From assembly GCF_900156105.1 (NCBI RefSeq), contig NZ_FTMS01000011.1, positions 62,001 through 126,000 on the forward strand: 64,000 nt of DNA, read 5' to 3'. Shown piece by piece: positions 8,698-20,967 of the stretch. Numbering within the stretch: the first letter of the stretch is position 1; each line of letters opens with the position of its first letter. The notes under the pieces were generated by a model, which worked only from the letters and a program-made list of their open reading frames with translations, had not been told where the DNA came from and did not search any database. The position numbers and the translations under genes were made by a program. The DNA comes from Alkalispirochaeta americana. GTDB lineage: Bacteria; Spirochaetota; Spirochaetia; DSM-27196; Alkalispirochaetaceae.

Positions 8698-9657
8698 CTA
8701 GCGAAGATACCCGGGCACCAGCGCCTGGGCCCGAACCCGCTCCAGGAGCCTGTAGGCGTCACCGTAGGAAAATCCCTCGGCCAGATCAAAAAGGTGGTGA
8801 TCCCCGGGCAACCCCTCCCCAAAGTTGAAGGTGCACACAGGATGCTCCAGAACTCCCTGTATGCCGTCAAGGGAAAGCCCCTGGTCAAGAAGAAATCGGG
8901 CAAAGGACGAGTCTTCCAACACCGCAGGAGAACCGTCGGGCCGCAGAAGATAATCCCGGGTATCGGCTAGCTGCTCGAAGGGGCTTCGCGAGATGTGGAC
9001 GGTACGAGCAATAGGGGAGGTTTTCCGAAGGATTCCCCGCTCGATCAAGGCCCGTTTCATCTGGTGGGCTATTTCAAAGAAATGGGGATACCCCAGGCGC
9101 GTCCGAAAGGCCATGACGGCGATATCGGTGGAAGCCGTATTCTTGTGAAGCAGGGCGGGAATATCATAATTTACGATGTAATCATCGCCATGCCGCTTTA
9201 TCACCTGACCGGCGATATGGACAATGTCCCTCTCTTTCACCCAAAGGGAGAAGAGCTCTTCCGGAGACCAGTGATACCGCTGAAGCGCAGAGAAGGCTCC
9301 GAGAACCCGCCCTTCGGGAAAGGGCTCACCGTAGAAGTCCCCGAACTGCCGCCGCATGTCGCCGGTGAAAAACCGGCCTCCGTGAACGGCAAAGAAGAGA
9401 CGCAACGAATAATGGCGCTCCACAATGGCGTTGTTCACGATATAACTGCCGGGGAAATTGGCCAGGTAGATAAACTGCAACCCCTGGCGGTACTCCCGGC
9501 AATGCTGGATCACCGAGAGTATCGTGCTCTCCACAAGGACCCCGTTGGATTCCGGCCGAAGGTATAGAAAGATATCCAACACCTCCGGGTCCGGCTCTGG
9601 CCCTGGATAGGGCAAGAGAAGCTGAGGCTTATGCAGAACCTCCGGTTTTGCCGACAT
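8698..9657 (-). CDS. Unrecognised conserved-looking protein downstream of pheT
   Basis: I do not recognise this 319-aa protein. It lacks a signal peptide or membrane segment and has no clear nucleotide-binding motif. It is rich in aromatic residues, with stretches such as NFPGSYIVNNAIVERHYSLR, DIVHIAGQVIKRHGDD and RLGYPHFFEIAHQMKRAL, and looks like one globular alpha/beta protein. ATG 9657 lies 29 nt inside the end of pheT, with GGAGGGG 12 nt upstream, so it is co-transcribed with pheST. Its codon use is like its neighbours, arguing against a recent import. The next genes encode the cyclic-nucleotide-binding protein and ParA. A shared role with them is inferred from position only. Confidence 0.75.
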   Translation of the reverse strand: MSAKPEVLHKPQLLLPYPGPEPDPEVLDIFLYLRPESNGVLVESTILSVIQHCREYRQGLQFIYLANFPGSYIVNNAIVERHYSLRLFFAVHGGRFFTGDMRRQFGDFYGEPFPEGRVLGAFSALQRYHWSPEELFSLWVKERDIVHIAGQVIKRHGDDYIVNYDIPALLHKNTASTDIAVMAFRTRLGYPHFFEIAHQMKRALIERGILRKTSPIARTVHISRSPFEQLADTRDYLLRPDGSPAVLEDSSFARFLLDQGLSLDGIQGVLEHPVCTFNFGEGLPGDHHLFDLAEGFSYGDAYRLLERVRAQALVPGYLR

Positions 9658-11380
9658 GATCCAACAACCCCTCCAGGTTGATCTCCCCGGCCGTGCAGGG
9701 CATCTGGATACCCCAGGCGTCGAGCACCCGGGGATGAAGCTCTCCGAAGACTCCCACAGCCTGGTCCGTTCCCTGAAGCACGATCTCAGCCGCCCGCCCC
9801 GGAATAAACCGGGAGTCCCGGCACTCCCGCAGGGAATACTCGTGCCCCATGTAGTACAGTATAGCTGAGACGCGAGAATTTACCAGATTAAAGCCGGCGC
9901 CCCGATCGGCCGTGAGAAACCCCAGGTTTGTCAGAGTTCTCGTTCCCGTGGGATCCGGCTCATACTGTTCCGCAACCTTGCCAACCTCGAAGACGTTGTG
10001 GGGATAGACCGCATTGGCGCTCACGCTCTCTGCCTGGAGCAACGAGGCGATCACCGAGGGCCGTACAAAGGCGTAGTTCTCGCTCATGGGGTTATCCACC
10101 TGGACGGTGTGAGCAAAGGCCTGGTCCCACTCGTCCCTGGGGTAGAGTTTTTCTATGTAATCTTTTCCCGATCCCAGGTAGTTGAAGACCATTTCCTGGA
10201 ACCCCAGCCCCACCAGGAGCGTTTTCAGGCGCCGGCTATATTCTTCCAGGGGCGTCAGTCGGCCCATGGTAAAATCCCGGGGCATCCGGGGCGAGAAGAA
10301 ATCCATGCCGCAGCCAATCATTACGTCCTCCACCACATCCACGGGGTGAAGAAAATCGTTCCGGTACTGGGGCACACGAATTTCCACCGATCCTTCGGCG
10401 ATCGAAGCCTCAATGCCCATGCGCCCCAGGGCCTGGAGGATCTCCTTTTCCTGGAGATCCACCCCGAGAAGGGCTGATATCTGGGCTATCGGAGCGCTTT
10501 GAGAAACCTGGAAGTAATAGGGAACGGTGAAAGAGCGACCGTAGGGTGTCTCCCAGGGATATTCCACGGCCACCGGTTCCACGGTGTACCCCAGGTCAGC
10601 GGCATCACAGGCGACGATGGACGCTGCGTGAAGAAGCGAATCCAGGTCCGTTCCGGTGAGCTCCACAAAGAGGCTGCTGTCTCCCTCCTGAACCGCTCCC
10701 AGGTGGGCACTGTTGATAACGGGAGGAAAGCTGAGAATCTCCCCCTTGTCGTCTTCAAGAAGGGGAAAAAGGGGGAGGTCTTCCACGATGTGCGCGTATT
10801 CCTGTCCCTTGGGGTGTTTCCGGAGAATCTCTCGGAGAGAGAGGGCCTGCTCCATCTGGAGCGGAACAAAGCGGGTCGTTTCGGGATCAGCCCCCCGGTA
10901 GTGCACGGGATAGGTGATCAGATCGGAGCGGTACAGCCCCATGGCAATGGACTTTCGCTTGCGCCCGTAGTTCCAGGTGAGCTTCTCCTGGGTCTGGATC
11001 AGGTCCTTCAGAACGGCTTCATTGACGGGGTCTCCGGTCATGACGAAGCCCACAACCCAGGGACGGATCTCCCGGACCGAGGAGTCCACCACTATTTTTC
11101 GTCCGGCGCTCTCCCGACTCGTCCCGGAATCGGAAAAGAAGGGATAGTCGGGATGATTCCCGCCCTGGTGTATCCGCAGTTGTCGTGCGAGTCCCGCCGT
11201 GGACCAGAGATCGGGCCGGTTGGTGTCGTTCAACTCGACCTTCATGATTCCCGTTTCGTCGGCAGACTCGTCCAGCTCTGCTTTTGCGCAGGGGAAAATC
11301 TCCTCCAGCTGTTCGTCTGTCAGGGGCCCCGACCCGATCAGTTCGATCAGGGCATCCCGGTATACTTCTATTTTCGGCAT
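9629..11380 (-). CDS. pheT: Phenylalanyl-tRNA synthetase beta subunit, archaeal/eukaryal type
   Basis: The 583-aa protein is the beta subunit of the tetrameric enzyme that charges tRNA-Phe. Typical bacterial PheT has about 800 aa, with an N-terminal tRNA-binding domain and a C-terminal anticodon-binding domain. This protein begins directly MPKIEVYRDALIELIG and ends soon after the synthetase-like core, the compact form of archaea and eukaryotes. B3/B4 and B5 regions are visible around ELNDTNRPDLWS and DVVEDVMIGCGMDFF. It starts 25 nt after pheS, and AGAGGGA precedes the ATG. Spirochaete PheRS of archaeal type is established in Borrelia and Treponema; this fits that pattern. The downstream unknown gene overlaps its end by 29 nt. 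Confidence 0.93.
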   Translation of the reverse strand: MPKIEVYRDALIELIGSGPLTDEQLEEIFPCAKAELDESADETGIMKVELNDTNRPDLWSTAGLARQLRIHQGGNHPDYPFFSDSGTSRESAGRKIVVDSSVREIRPWVVGFVMTGDPVNEAVLKDLIQTQEKLTWNYGRKRKSIAMGLYRSDLITYPVHYRGADPETTRFVPLQMEQALSLREILRKHPKGQEYAHIVEDLPLFPLLEDDKGEILSFPPVINSAHLGAVQEGDSSLFVELTGTDLDSLLHAASIVACDAADLGYTVEPVAVEYPWETPYGRSFTVPYYFQVSQSAPIAQISALLGVDLQEKEILQALGRMGIEASIAEGSVEIRVPQYRNDFLHPVDVVEDVMIGCGMDFFSPRMPRDFTMGRLTPLEEYSRRLKTLLVGLGFQEMVFNYLGSGKDYIEKLYPRDEWDQAFAHTVQVDNPMSENYAFVRPSVIASLLQAESVSANAVYPHNVFEVGKVAEQYEPDPTGTRTLTNLGFLTADRGAGFNLVNSRVSAILYYMGHEYSLRECRDSRFIPGRAAEIVLQGTDQAVGVFGELHPRVLDAWGIQMPCTAGEINLEGLLDHVGKTGGSA

Positions 11381-11405
11381 AGCTTATGTCCCTCTGGCTC
11401 CCGGC

Positions 11406-12950
11406 TCAACCCTGACGGCGGCGAAGCCGGACGTTTTCGATATCGGAGCTGAAGAGCTCCCGCAGATCATTCAGACCCAGGTGCATCAGCGCCATCCGGT
11501 CTATTCCAAGACCCCAGGCAAGAACCGGAACCTCCACTCCCATGGGCTTGGTCACTTCGGGACGGAAAATTCCGGCCCCCCCCAGCTCGAACCAGCCCAG
11601 ACGGGGATGCTTGATATGGACCTCCACGGAGGGCTCGGTAAAGGGAAAATAACCCGGCACGTAGCGGACCTCGGTTGCTCCGGCCAGCTCCTCGGCGAAC
11701 ATTTTCAGAAGCCCCAAAAGGTTCCGCAGGTTTACATCCTCGCCCAGGACAATTCCCTCGGTCTGGTAAAAGTCCGAGAGGTGTGTGGCGTCTACCTGGT
11801 CATAGCGGAAGCAACGGAGGATTCCGAAGTATTTCCCCGGTATCTCGGCGTTCCGCAGAGATTTTGCCGACATCACCGTTCCCTGGCTGCGGAGAATCAG
11901 GCGCCGGGTGAAGTCCCGGTCGAACTGGTAGCCCCAGCCCCGGCTTCCTGTATTGCCACCCTTCTCGTGGACCTCGGCAATCCGCGAGAGGTAGGGTTCC
12001 TCAATCTCCCGGGCATGGCGGGGATTTTTTACGTAGTACACGTCGTGAATGTCCCGAGCGCTGTGGAACTGGGGCATAAAAAGAGCGTCGGAGTTCCAGA
12101 ACTCGGTCTCAACTACGGGACCGTCGAACTCGCTAAACCCCAGGGAAACGAGCTTGTCCTTTACCGAGTCCAGATATTCAGCGTAGGGGTTGCGCCGCCC
12201 CGGAAGGAGTCTGCTTGTCGGGGCATCCACCCCGTACTCCCGGAAGGTCTTTCCCTGCCATGAGCCGTCCCGGAGCATCTCCGGCGTGACCTGGCCGATC
12301 TCCTCGCCCGTGATGCCCCGCTCCTGGAGAGCGCTGCGGACCTGGGCTCCGGTTTCGGAGAGTTCGTACGATACCGACTCCCGCTCGATGATTTTGAACA
12401 TGGCCGTGGCAGCGCCTCGTTTACGGGCGTGCCGGGCGATTTCTTTCTGGTCCTGGGCCGAAAGATGATTGTGCTCCAGCGGCGCCTGCGCCGCACGATC
12501 CAGAAGTTGCCTGATCGCCCGGTCCGGCTCTGCCGAGGGATTTTCCAGGCACACCCGCTTCTCCCCGTCCATGGACAGAACACCCGCCTTGGATAACTGC
12601 CCGTAGGACGAACCGGCATCGCGGTTTTCTACTCCTGCGGCAGCAGCAAGTTCAGGGAGGGTAAGAGGGCCTTTTTCCGCAAGAACCCGCACCATTCGTT
12701 CCACGGGAGTTCCCTTTGCGGCGTAATCAGCTCCGAGATCGGTCCGCTCGTAGAAGATATCGGTCCGTCGCTGGCTTTCGTGAAGAAAACCTTTGGCCTC
12801 GAGCCAACTCAGAGCTTGATTACACTGTCCAAGGACCAGACCGAGATCCACCTGCATACGAGGAGCGTCAAAAATAGCGCCACCTTCGTAGAAAAGAAGG
12901 GTCTTCACCTCCAAAGGGTGAAGATTCTTGAGCGTTGCATCCGAAACCAT
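11406..12950 (-). CDS. pheS: Phenylalanyl-tRNA synthetase alpha subunit, archaeal/eukaryal type
   Basis: The 514-aa catalytic subunit is far longer than the bacterial PheS (about 340 aa). It has N-terminal winged-helix-like segments (residues 1 to about 170, including PEVKTLLF-like and LTLPELAAAAGV stretches) as in archaeal and eukaryal enzymes. Class II motifs follow: motif 2 around GVMSAKSLRN/GKYFGILRCFRYDQ, and motif 3 near GLGIDRMALMHLGLNDLRE. It adenylates phenylalanine and charges tRNA-Phe with PheT. ATG 12950 is preferred because a perfect TATAAT ends 7 nt before it and no ribosome site is visible; ATG 12959 overlaps that hexamer and would add three residues. It follows the TPR gene by about 40 nt, so read-through from upstream is also possible. 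Confidence 0.93.
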   Translation of the reverse strand: MVSDATLKNLHPLEVKTLLFYEGGAIFDAPRMQVDLGLVLGQCNQALSWLEAKGFLHESQRRTDIFYERTDLGADYAAKGTPVERMVRVLAEKGPLTLPELAAAAGVENRDAGSSYGQLSKAGVLSMDGEKRVCLENPSAEPDRAIRQLLDRAAQAPLEHNHLSAQDQKEIARHARKRGAATAMFKIIERESVSYELSETGAQVRSALQERGITGEEIGQVTPEMLRDGSWQGKTFREYGVDAPTSRLLPGRRNPYAEYLDSVKDKLVSLGFSEFDGPVVETEFWNSDALFMPQFHSARDIHDVYYVKNPRHAREIEEPYLSRIAEVHEKGGNTGSRGWGYQFDRDFTRRLILRSQGTVMSAKSLRNAEIPGKYFGILRCFRYDQVDATHLSDFYQTEGIVLGEDVNLRNLLGLLKMFAEELAGATEVRYVPGYFPFTEPSVEVHIKHPRLGWFELGGAGIFRPEVTKPMGVEVPVLAWGLGIDRMALMHLGLNDLRELFSSDIENVRLRRRQG

Positions 12951-12957
12951 GAGGGGC

Positions 12958-12963
12958 ATTATA
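12958..12963 (-). promoter_or_regulatory. -10 element of pheS placed for a leaderless start
   Basis: TATAAT on the minus strand ends exactly 7 nt before ATG 12950, so transcription would begin at or next to the start codon. No convincing -35 hexamer is seen at 16-18 nt, which lowers confidence. Confidence 0.45.
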
Positions 12964-12992
12964 GACAGAAGTGGGAGAACGTGCGAGGGGTC

Positions 12993-15913
<2,921 letters not shown>

Positions 15914-15914
<1 letters not shown>

Positions 15915-17467
15915 CACTCACCCTCTCTTCCTGCACGCACCTCTAGTTCCCGCGACAACGGCCCGGCCTGACCGTAGCGATCATAGCTCTCCAGAGCAAA
16001 GACGTAGGGAACATCCGGCTCCAGACCAAGAAGGGTAATCGCATGGTCCGTTCCCGCCTGCACAGGGCTCACCAGGCCTGCCGCTCCCGTGTAGGAACGG
16101 GGCCGCTCGCCAAAGTAGATCCGATACCCCGCAAGATCCTGGTGCTGCACGGGACTCCATTCAAGGCGCACTCCCCCCGGGACAGGGGTTCCCCGAATCA
16201 CACGGGGAGGAGCCGGAGGAGCAACGCGATCAAACCGAATACGAACTTCCTGCAGACGGGGACTCTCCTCCCGGGCTGCATCGGCCAGAAAATCGTAGCG
16301 AAGCTGCAGATAACGGCCCCGTTCGTCTCCCTTGATCATACCCGATGCCGGCAGAGGATTCCACTCCGCATCGAGAGACTCCGAAGTATTTCTGCTTACC
16401 ACCAGGTCAGCCAGGCGGTAATATCCCCGAATCTCGGTGTTTCCGGGAGTCTGCACTCTGGATTCCACGGCGAGAAGGCGTGCGCCGCTCCCTCCGAGAT
16501 TCATGGGTTCCGTGATCAAACGTCCGGGAGACCCGGTATAACGCGAAAGGTGTGGTCCCGTCGTGGACGAACGAGAGATCCGAAACTCATCAAGAGCTCC
16601 CTCGAAGCCGCGACCCAGGATGATTCCATCGCCCGTATCATGACCGAAATAGAGAGAGAACGACCCCGGCTCCTCGCGACCGCTTTCGCTCAAATACGTG
16701 ATATCCTCCGGAATCTCATCGACCAGGTACGCCAACTGCCCCGTCTTTGCATCGTAGCGAAGCTGATGGTGTTGCCATATCCGGGGCACAAGCCCCCTCC
16801 GTGCCGAAAGCCGCACCTCTTCAAGAGGCTCCAGCCCATTCTGACCGGCCCGGATCGCCACGTGGGAGAATATCCAATGGAGCCTCCGATCAGAGATCTC
16901 CAGGCGGATCGTCTGAAGCACAGGATCCCGCCCCTCCAGAAGCGCTCCCTGCCATCGAAAAAGCGTTGCTCCCTGGGTTATGCGGTTGGGATAAAGCCAG
17001 AAATCGATTGAGAAGCTTCCCGGCTGCTGTCGCGGGGCGAAGAGGGCCTCCGGTCCCGGGTAAAACACCAGTTCACCCGTTCCATCAAAACCCGCAGCAG
17101 CGCTTCCTCTGCGACGGGGAGTCTGGACCAGGCGCACACCTTTTTCCGAAACATGGTAGTTGCCGGCCTGATCTTCCAGGGTATTGTGGAAACCAGCCTG
17201 AAGATCCACCTCGTGGAGCATCGGCAGGGCCCCCTCGGCCAGGACGATCTCGTTACCTCCCTCCCAGCCAGGGACAAACCGGAGGTTCGAGAGGCTGGCA
17301 GCCCGATCCCACCCGGCGCGTCCTCCCAGAAGGATCATCTCTCCCGGAGTATCTGCCCCAAGCCCTCGGGCAGGAAAGATCAGGAGAGCCAGGCACCACA
17401 GGAGAAGGTAGTGTCTCCATCCCGAATTCGTATGTGTTCCCCCCAGCGACATGACACGAGCACCCAT
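15914..17467 (-). CDS. Secreted LamG-like / fibronectin type III protein
   Basis: The 517-aa exported protein has an N-terminal signal segment (HYLLLWCLALLIFPARGLGA, cleaved after about residue 38). A concanavalin/LamG-like jelly-roll domain covers about 110-320 (FSIDFWLYPNRITQGATLF, GFEGALDEFRISRSS), then a beta-rich part. A C-terminal FN3 domain covers about 415-515 (APPAPPRVIRGTPVPGGVRL, LEPDVPYVFALESYDRYG). Such modules bind sugars or proteins outside the cytoplasm. No catalytic motif is seen. Its stop codon overlaps the start of the TPR gene. ATG 17467 or ATG 17452 may be used; neither has a good ribosome site. It starts only 25 nt from the divergent uvrC. Confidence 0.8.
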
Positions 17468-17492
17468 AATTCCGTACTATCTTATCGGCATT

Positions 17493-19292
17493 ATGAAGGA
17501 TGATCTGAAAAATACCGTGAATAACTTTCCTGCCTCACCGGGCGTGTACCTGATGAAGGACTCCCAGGAGCGAATTATCTACGTGGGAAAGGCCAAGAAT
17601 CTCCGGGCCCGGGTTCGCTCCTATTTTCTGAAGGATAACCCCATCAAGACAAAGGTGCTCATGTCTCACGTGACAGTAATTGACTACATCGTCACGGGGA
17701 ACGAGTACGAGGCGCTCCTCCTGGAGAACAACCTGATAAAGCGCCACAGCCCTCGCTACAACATCAACCTGAAGGACGGAAAGAGCTATCCCGTTATCAG
17801 AATCACCGCCGATCCCTTTCCTCGAGTCTTTCAGACCCGGACAATAATCCAGGACGGCTCCCGCTACTTCGGACCCTACCCCGGAGTCAGCCGGTTGGAA
17901 AGCTACCTGGAATTGATAGAAAAACTATATCCCCTGAGAAAATGCCGTTCATCATCGCTGAAAAAGCGGGAGCAGCCCTGCCTGTACCATCACATCGGAC
18001 GATGCGCTGCAGTCTGCGCGGGGAAAACATCCCGAGACGAATACCTGCGGCGAGTGGAAAAGATCGAATCCCTGCTCTCGGGAAAGACCGAGGCACTCCG
18101 CCGGGAGATCACTGAAAAAATGACTGCAGCAGGAGCCTCTCTCCAGTTCGAAAAAGCCGCGGAATACCGGGACATCCTGGCGGCGCTGGATCAGATGGAA
18201 TCGGAGCAGCGGATTGTCGACTTCGACCCGGAAGTCCGCGACTATATCGGCTACGCCACGGGGGAGACCTTCTCGGCCTTCGTTGTCTTTCAAATGCGCC
18301 AGGGAAACCTCCTGGGCAGCACCACCTTTCACGGCGAGCTCCCCGGATCGGAAGAAGAAAACCTGGTGGAGTTCGTGCTCCAGTTTTACAGTTCCACCAG
18401 CAGAGCCCCGCAAAAGCTCTATACATCGGCCTCACTGGGAGATGTAGCCCCCCTGAAGCGTTTTTTCCAGGAAGAGCTTTCCACAGAAGTCGATATCAGC
18501 CCGCCCGGATCAACCCGGGACGCTGCCATCCTGCGGCTCTGCACAGAAAATGCCCGACAGGAACTGGAGCGACTCCAGCGAGCCCGTGGCGATCTGCCTG
18601 CACTGGAAGAACTGGCCCGGCTGCTTCACCTCCCGGCCCCGCCTCTGCGCATCGAAGGTTTCGATATCGCCCAGGTGGGAGGGCACCATACCGTAGCTTC
18701 CCTGGTAAGCTTCTCCCGGGGCGTCCCCGACAAGAGCCAGTATAAGCGGTTCCGCATCAAATCACTCCCCGACGGAGCCATCGACGACTTCGGAGCCATG
18801 AGAGAAGTCCTGGCCCGCCGCTACAGCCGTGTGAAAAACGAGAAGCTTCCCAAGCCGGACCTGATTCTGATCGACGGAGGCAAGGGACAGGTCAGCGCAG
18901 CCCGGGGAATTCTCCTGGCCCTGGAGCTGCCTATCCCCATCGTGGGCCTGGCGAAACGGGAGGAGGAAATCTTCCTGGACGACACGAAAGAGCCCCTGCG
19001 GCTGCCCGAGGGAACACCAGCCCTGCGCCTTCTCCAGCACGTACGTGACGAGGCACACCGCTTTGCCACCACCTACCGGGGATCGCTCCAGAAAAAAGAC
19101 GCCCTCACCTCCCTGCTTCAGGCCGTGCCGGGGATCGGGCCCCGGCGGGCAGCACGGATCATGAAAGCCTTTCCCCGGGAGGAAAGCCTCCTGGAGACAC
19201 CCCTGGATATCATCGCCAAAAGCACCGGCATATCGGAGGATCTGGCCCGGGAGATTCAGAACCACCTGCGTAAATCCCGGGAAGGTTCCTGA
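17493..19292 (+). CDS. uvrC: Excinuclease ABC subunit C
   Basis: The 599-aa nuclease makes both incisions in nucleotide excision repair with UvrA and UvrB. It shows a GIY-YIG domain (PASPGVYLMKD and RIIYVGKAKNLRARVRSYF in the first 60 residues), a UVR motif near 200-235 for UvrB contact, the RNase-H-like nuclease (IEGFDIAQVGGHHTVASLVS, LILIDGGKGQ) and a helix-hairpin-helix end (LQAVPGIGPRRAARIMKAF). Length is normal. ATG 17493 matches the family start; TTG/ATG codons upstream lie in the divergent gene. There is no clear ribosome site, and TACTAT lies 12 nt before the ATG with ATGACA 18 nt further up, hinting at a very short leader. I see no LexA-type palindrome in the 25-nt gap. Confidence 0.96.
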   Translation: MKDDLKNTVNNFPASPGVYLMKDSQERIIYVGKAKNLRARVRSYFLKDNPIKTKVLMSHVTVIDYIVTGNEYEALLLENNLIKRHSPRYNINLKDGKSYPVIRITADPFPRVFQTRTIIQDGSRYFGPYPGVSRLESYLELIEKLYPLRKCRSSSLKKREQPCLYHHIGRCAAVCAGKTSRDEYLRRVEKIESLLSGKTEALRREITEKMTAAGASLQFEKAAEYRDILAALDQMESEQRIVDFDPEVRDYIGYATGETFSAFVVFQMRQGNLLGSTTFHGELPGSEEENLVEFVLQFYSSTSRAPQKLYTSASLGDVAPLKRFFQEELSTEVDISPPGSTRDAAILRLCTENARQELERLQRARGDLPALEELARLLHLPAPPLRIEGFDIAQVGGHHTVASLVSFSRGVPDKSQYKRFRIKSLPDGAIDDFGAMREVLARRYSRVKNEKLPKPDLILIDGGKGQVSAARGILLALELPIPIVGLAKREEEIFLDDTKEPLRLPEGTPALRLLQHVRDEAHRFATTYRGSLQKKDALTSLLQAVPGIGPRRAARIMKAFPREESLLETPLDIIAKSTGISEDLAREIQNHLRKSREGS

Positions 19293-19293
19293 A

Positions 19294-20349
19294 TCAGACT
19301 CCTCTGAAACCGGACGCCCCGGGAAACTCCCAGGGCCGCCGGGCAAAAGGAGCCGCCACATTCCAGCGGCCCTTCCTGCTGATCACACTATAGAGATACT
19401 GCTGCACTATTCCTCCGTGAAGCGTGGCAGGAACAGAGCGGAGAAGCGCATCGGTATCACCCGTGAGAACGCGGAGAGCCCTGCAGTCTTCGAGAGAATA
19501 GCGGGATATTCCCCCCAGGAGACTTTTCTGGAGCCGTTTTCCCGCGATTCGTTGCCCCGATCGCCGGGCCTGTTCCTCAAAGAGCTTTCCCTGGGGAACT
19601 CCCCCGGCACGCAAGGTCTGGAGAGAAAAGAGCCGATCCACCTGCCAGGCAATCCCCAACACAACCTGGACCGCATCCATCGTCATCAGAAGCTTCACGG
19701 CAATATCCAGTGCGTGGTCCAGATCCTCGGCAAGAATTGCATCAAAGAGGGTAAAGATACTCTCTTCCCTTGCATGATAGATGTACTGATCCACATGCTC
19801 CAGAGTGATCTGCTTCCCGAAAAAGGCCATGAGCCGGTCCGCTTCCTGTCGAAGATCAAGTGTGTTATTTTCCACCAGCTCCAGGAGAAGCTCCAGCGCC
19901 TCGGGATCGATTCGGGCATCGTGGCGCCTGAAATACCCCGAGAGCCAGCCCTTTTTCTGGCTCTCGAACATTTCCCAAAAGATTTTGGTGTGGCGGCTAC
20001 CCACAGCATCCTTCACGTCTTTATGAAGGGAAACCTCGGAGCTCTCCAGGAGGAGCACCGATGTTTTCGAAGGATTTTCTGCGTAGCGGACCAGGGGAAG
20101 GATATCCTCCTTCCGCTTGAGCTGCTCCACTGCCCGGTACCTCACCAGCGAAGCTGATCCAAAGAGGGAGCCGTTCTGAAGGATGTCCACCACCCGATCG
20201 GGGGGAGTCTCAAAAGCGTAGAAGGAGTGCTCCTCCAGATCCTGACCATAGGCGTTCCGCAAAGCTCCCCGCAACTCCAGGAAGGCAGCCTGCTTCTCAC
20301 CCTCCTCAGGTCCCAGATGAAGCAACAGGGAAGGAAAGGACTGGGCCAT
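19294..20349 (-). CDS. holA: DNA polymerase III delta subunit
   Basis: The 351-aa protein fits HolA, the clamp-loader subunit that opens the beta clamp. Evidence is length, overall pattern (N-terminal AAA-like fold with degenerate nucleotide site, LHLGPEEGEK, TPPDRVVDILQNGSLFGSASL, VRYAENPSKTSVLLLESSEV) and the C-terminal helical collar (LEHVDQYIYHAREESIFTLF, AGKRLQKSLLGGISRYSLED). It is the last gene of the 12-gene minus-strand block, 6 nt after lexA, and its stop codon is one base from that of uvrC on the other strand. Confidence 0.85.
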   Translation of the reverse strand: MAQSFPSLLLHLGPEEGEKQAAFLELRGALRNAYGQDLEEHSFYAFETPPDRVVDILQNGSLFGSASLVRYRAVEQLKRKEDILPLVRYAENPSKTSVLLLESSEVSLHKDVKDAVGSRHTKIFWEMFESQKKGWLSGYFRRHDARIDPEALELLLELVENNTLDLRQEADRLMAFFGKQITLEHVDQYIYHAREESIFTLFDAILAEDLDHALDIAVKLLMTMDAVQVVLGIAWQVDRLFSLQTLRAGGVPQGKLFEEQARRSGQRIAGKRLQKSLLGGISRYSLEDCRALRVLTGDTDALLRSVPATLHGGIVQQYLYSVISRKGRWNVAAPFARRPWEFPGASGFRGV

Positions 20350-20355
20350 AGGATT

Positions 20356-20967
20356 TTACCCGTAACTCCGGAGAAGATGCGCCAACGTTCCCAGGATGCG
20401 AACTTCCCGCGTATAGATCGGTGCATAGGCGGGGTTTTCTGCCTTGAGCTGAACCCGGCTTTGCTCCCGGTAGAAGCGCTTCAGCGTAACAGCCTCATCG
20501 ACCAGGGCCACCACAATTTGTCCGTTCTCTGCTACCGGGGTACTGACAATTACCGCGATATCTCCCTCAAGAATTCCGGCCCCTGCCATGCTGTCGCCCC
20601 GGACCCGAAGAGCAAAGTAATCCTGGTCCCGCAGGAGGGATTCCGGGACATCGATGGTCCCATCGTAATGCTCCTCGGAGAGGACGGGTGCCCCCGCCGC
20701 AACCGTTCCAATAATCGGAACCTTCCGGGGAGCGGGTTCGTCTCCGACAGGATCCTCATGATGGAGGATCTCGATGGCCCGGGAGCGGTGGGCGTTGCAG
20801 CGAATCATGGATTTTCGCTCCAGGGCTTTCACGTGGCCGTGCGCTGCCTTCACGGAGATCCCGAAGTGTTCTGAGAGATCCCGAATCGCGGGGGGATACT
20901 TCTTCTCCCGGATAAAATCCTGGATCGCCTCAAAGACTTCCTGCTGCCGTGGCGTGATGGATTTCAT
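20356..20967 (-). CDS. lexA: SOS repressor LexA
   Basis: The 203-aa repressor has an N-terminal winged-helix DNA-binding domain (TPRQQEVFEAIQDFIREKKY, with recognition helix near AAHGHVKALERK) and a C-terminal S24 autoprotease. The cleavage site is Ala-Gly in GTVAAGAPVL, the nucleophile Ser in RGDSMAGAGI, and the general base Lys in DEAVTLKRFY. RecA-stimulated self-cleavage turns on DNA repair genes. Its ATG overlaps the stop codon of ntrX (ATGA), so it is translationally coupled and has no promoter region of its own next to it. That is unusual for a gene that is normally autoregulated through its own operator. Confidence 0.95.
   Translation of the reverse strand: MKSITPRQQEVFEAIQDFIREKKYPPAIRDLSEHFGISVKAAHGHVKALERKSMIRCNAHRSRAIEILHHEDPVGDEPAPRKVPIIGTVAAGAPVLSEEHYDGTIDVPESLLRDQDYFALRVRGDSMAGAGILEGDIAVIVSTPVAENGQIVVALVDEAVTLKRFYREQSRVQLKAENPAYAPIYTREVRILGTLAHLLRSYG

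Noticed and set aside
6566-9657. CBASS-type anti-phage operon
   Set aside because: No CD-NTase or other defence gene is near, codon use matches the neighbours, and the genes are packed into the pheST operon. Kept only as a remote option.
17468-17492. LexA operator at uvrC
   Set aside because: The 25-nt gap shows no palindrome of the CGAAC-N4-GTTCG or CTG-N10-CAG kind.
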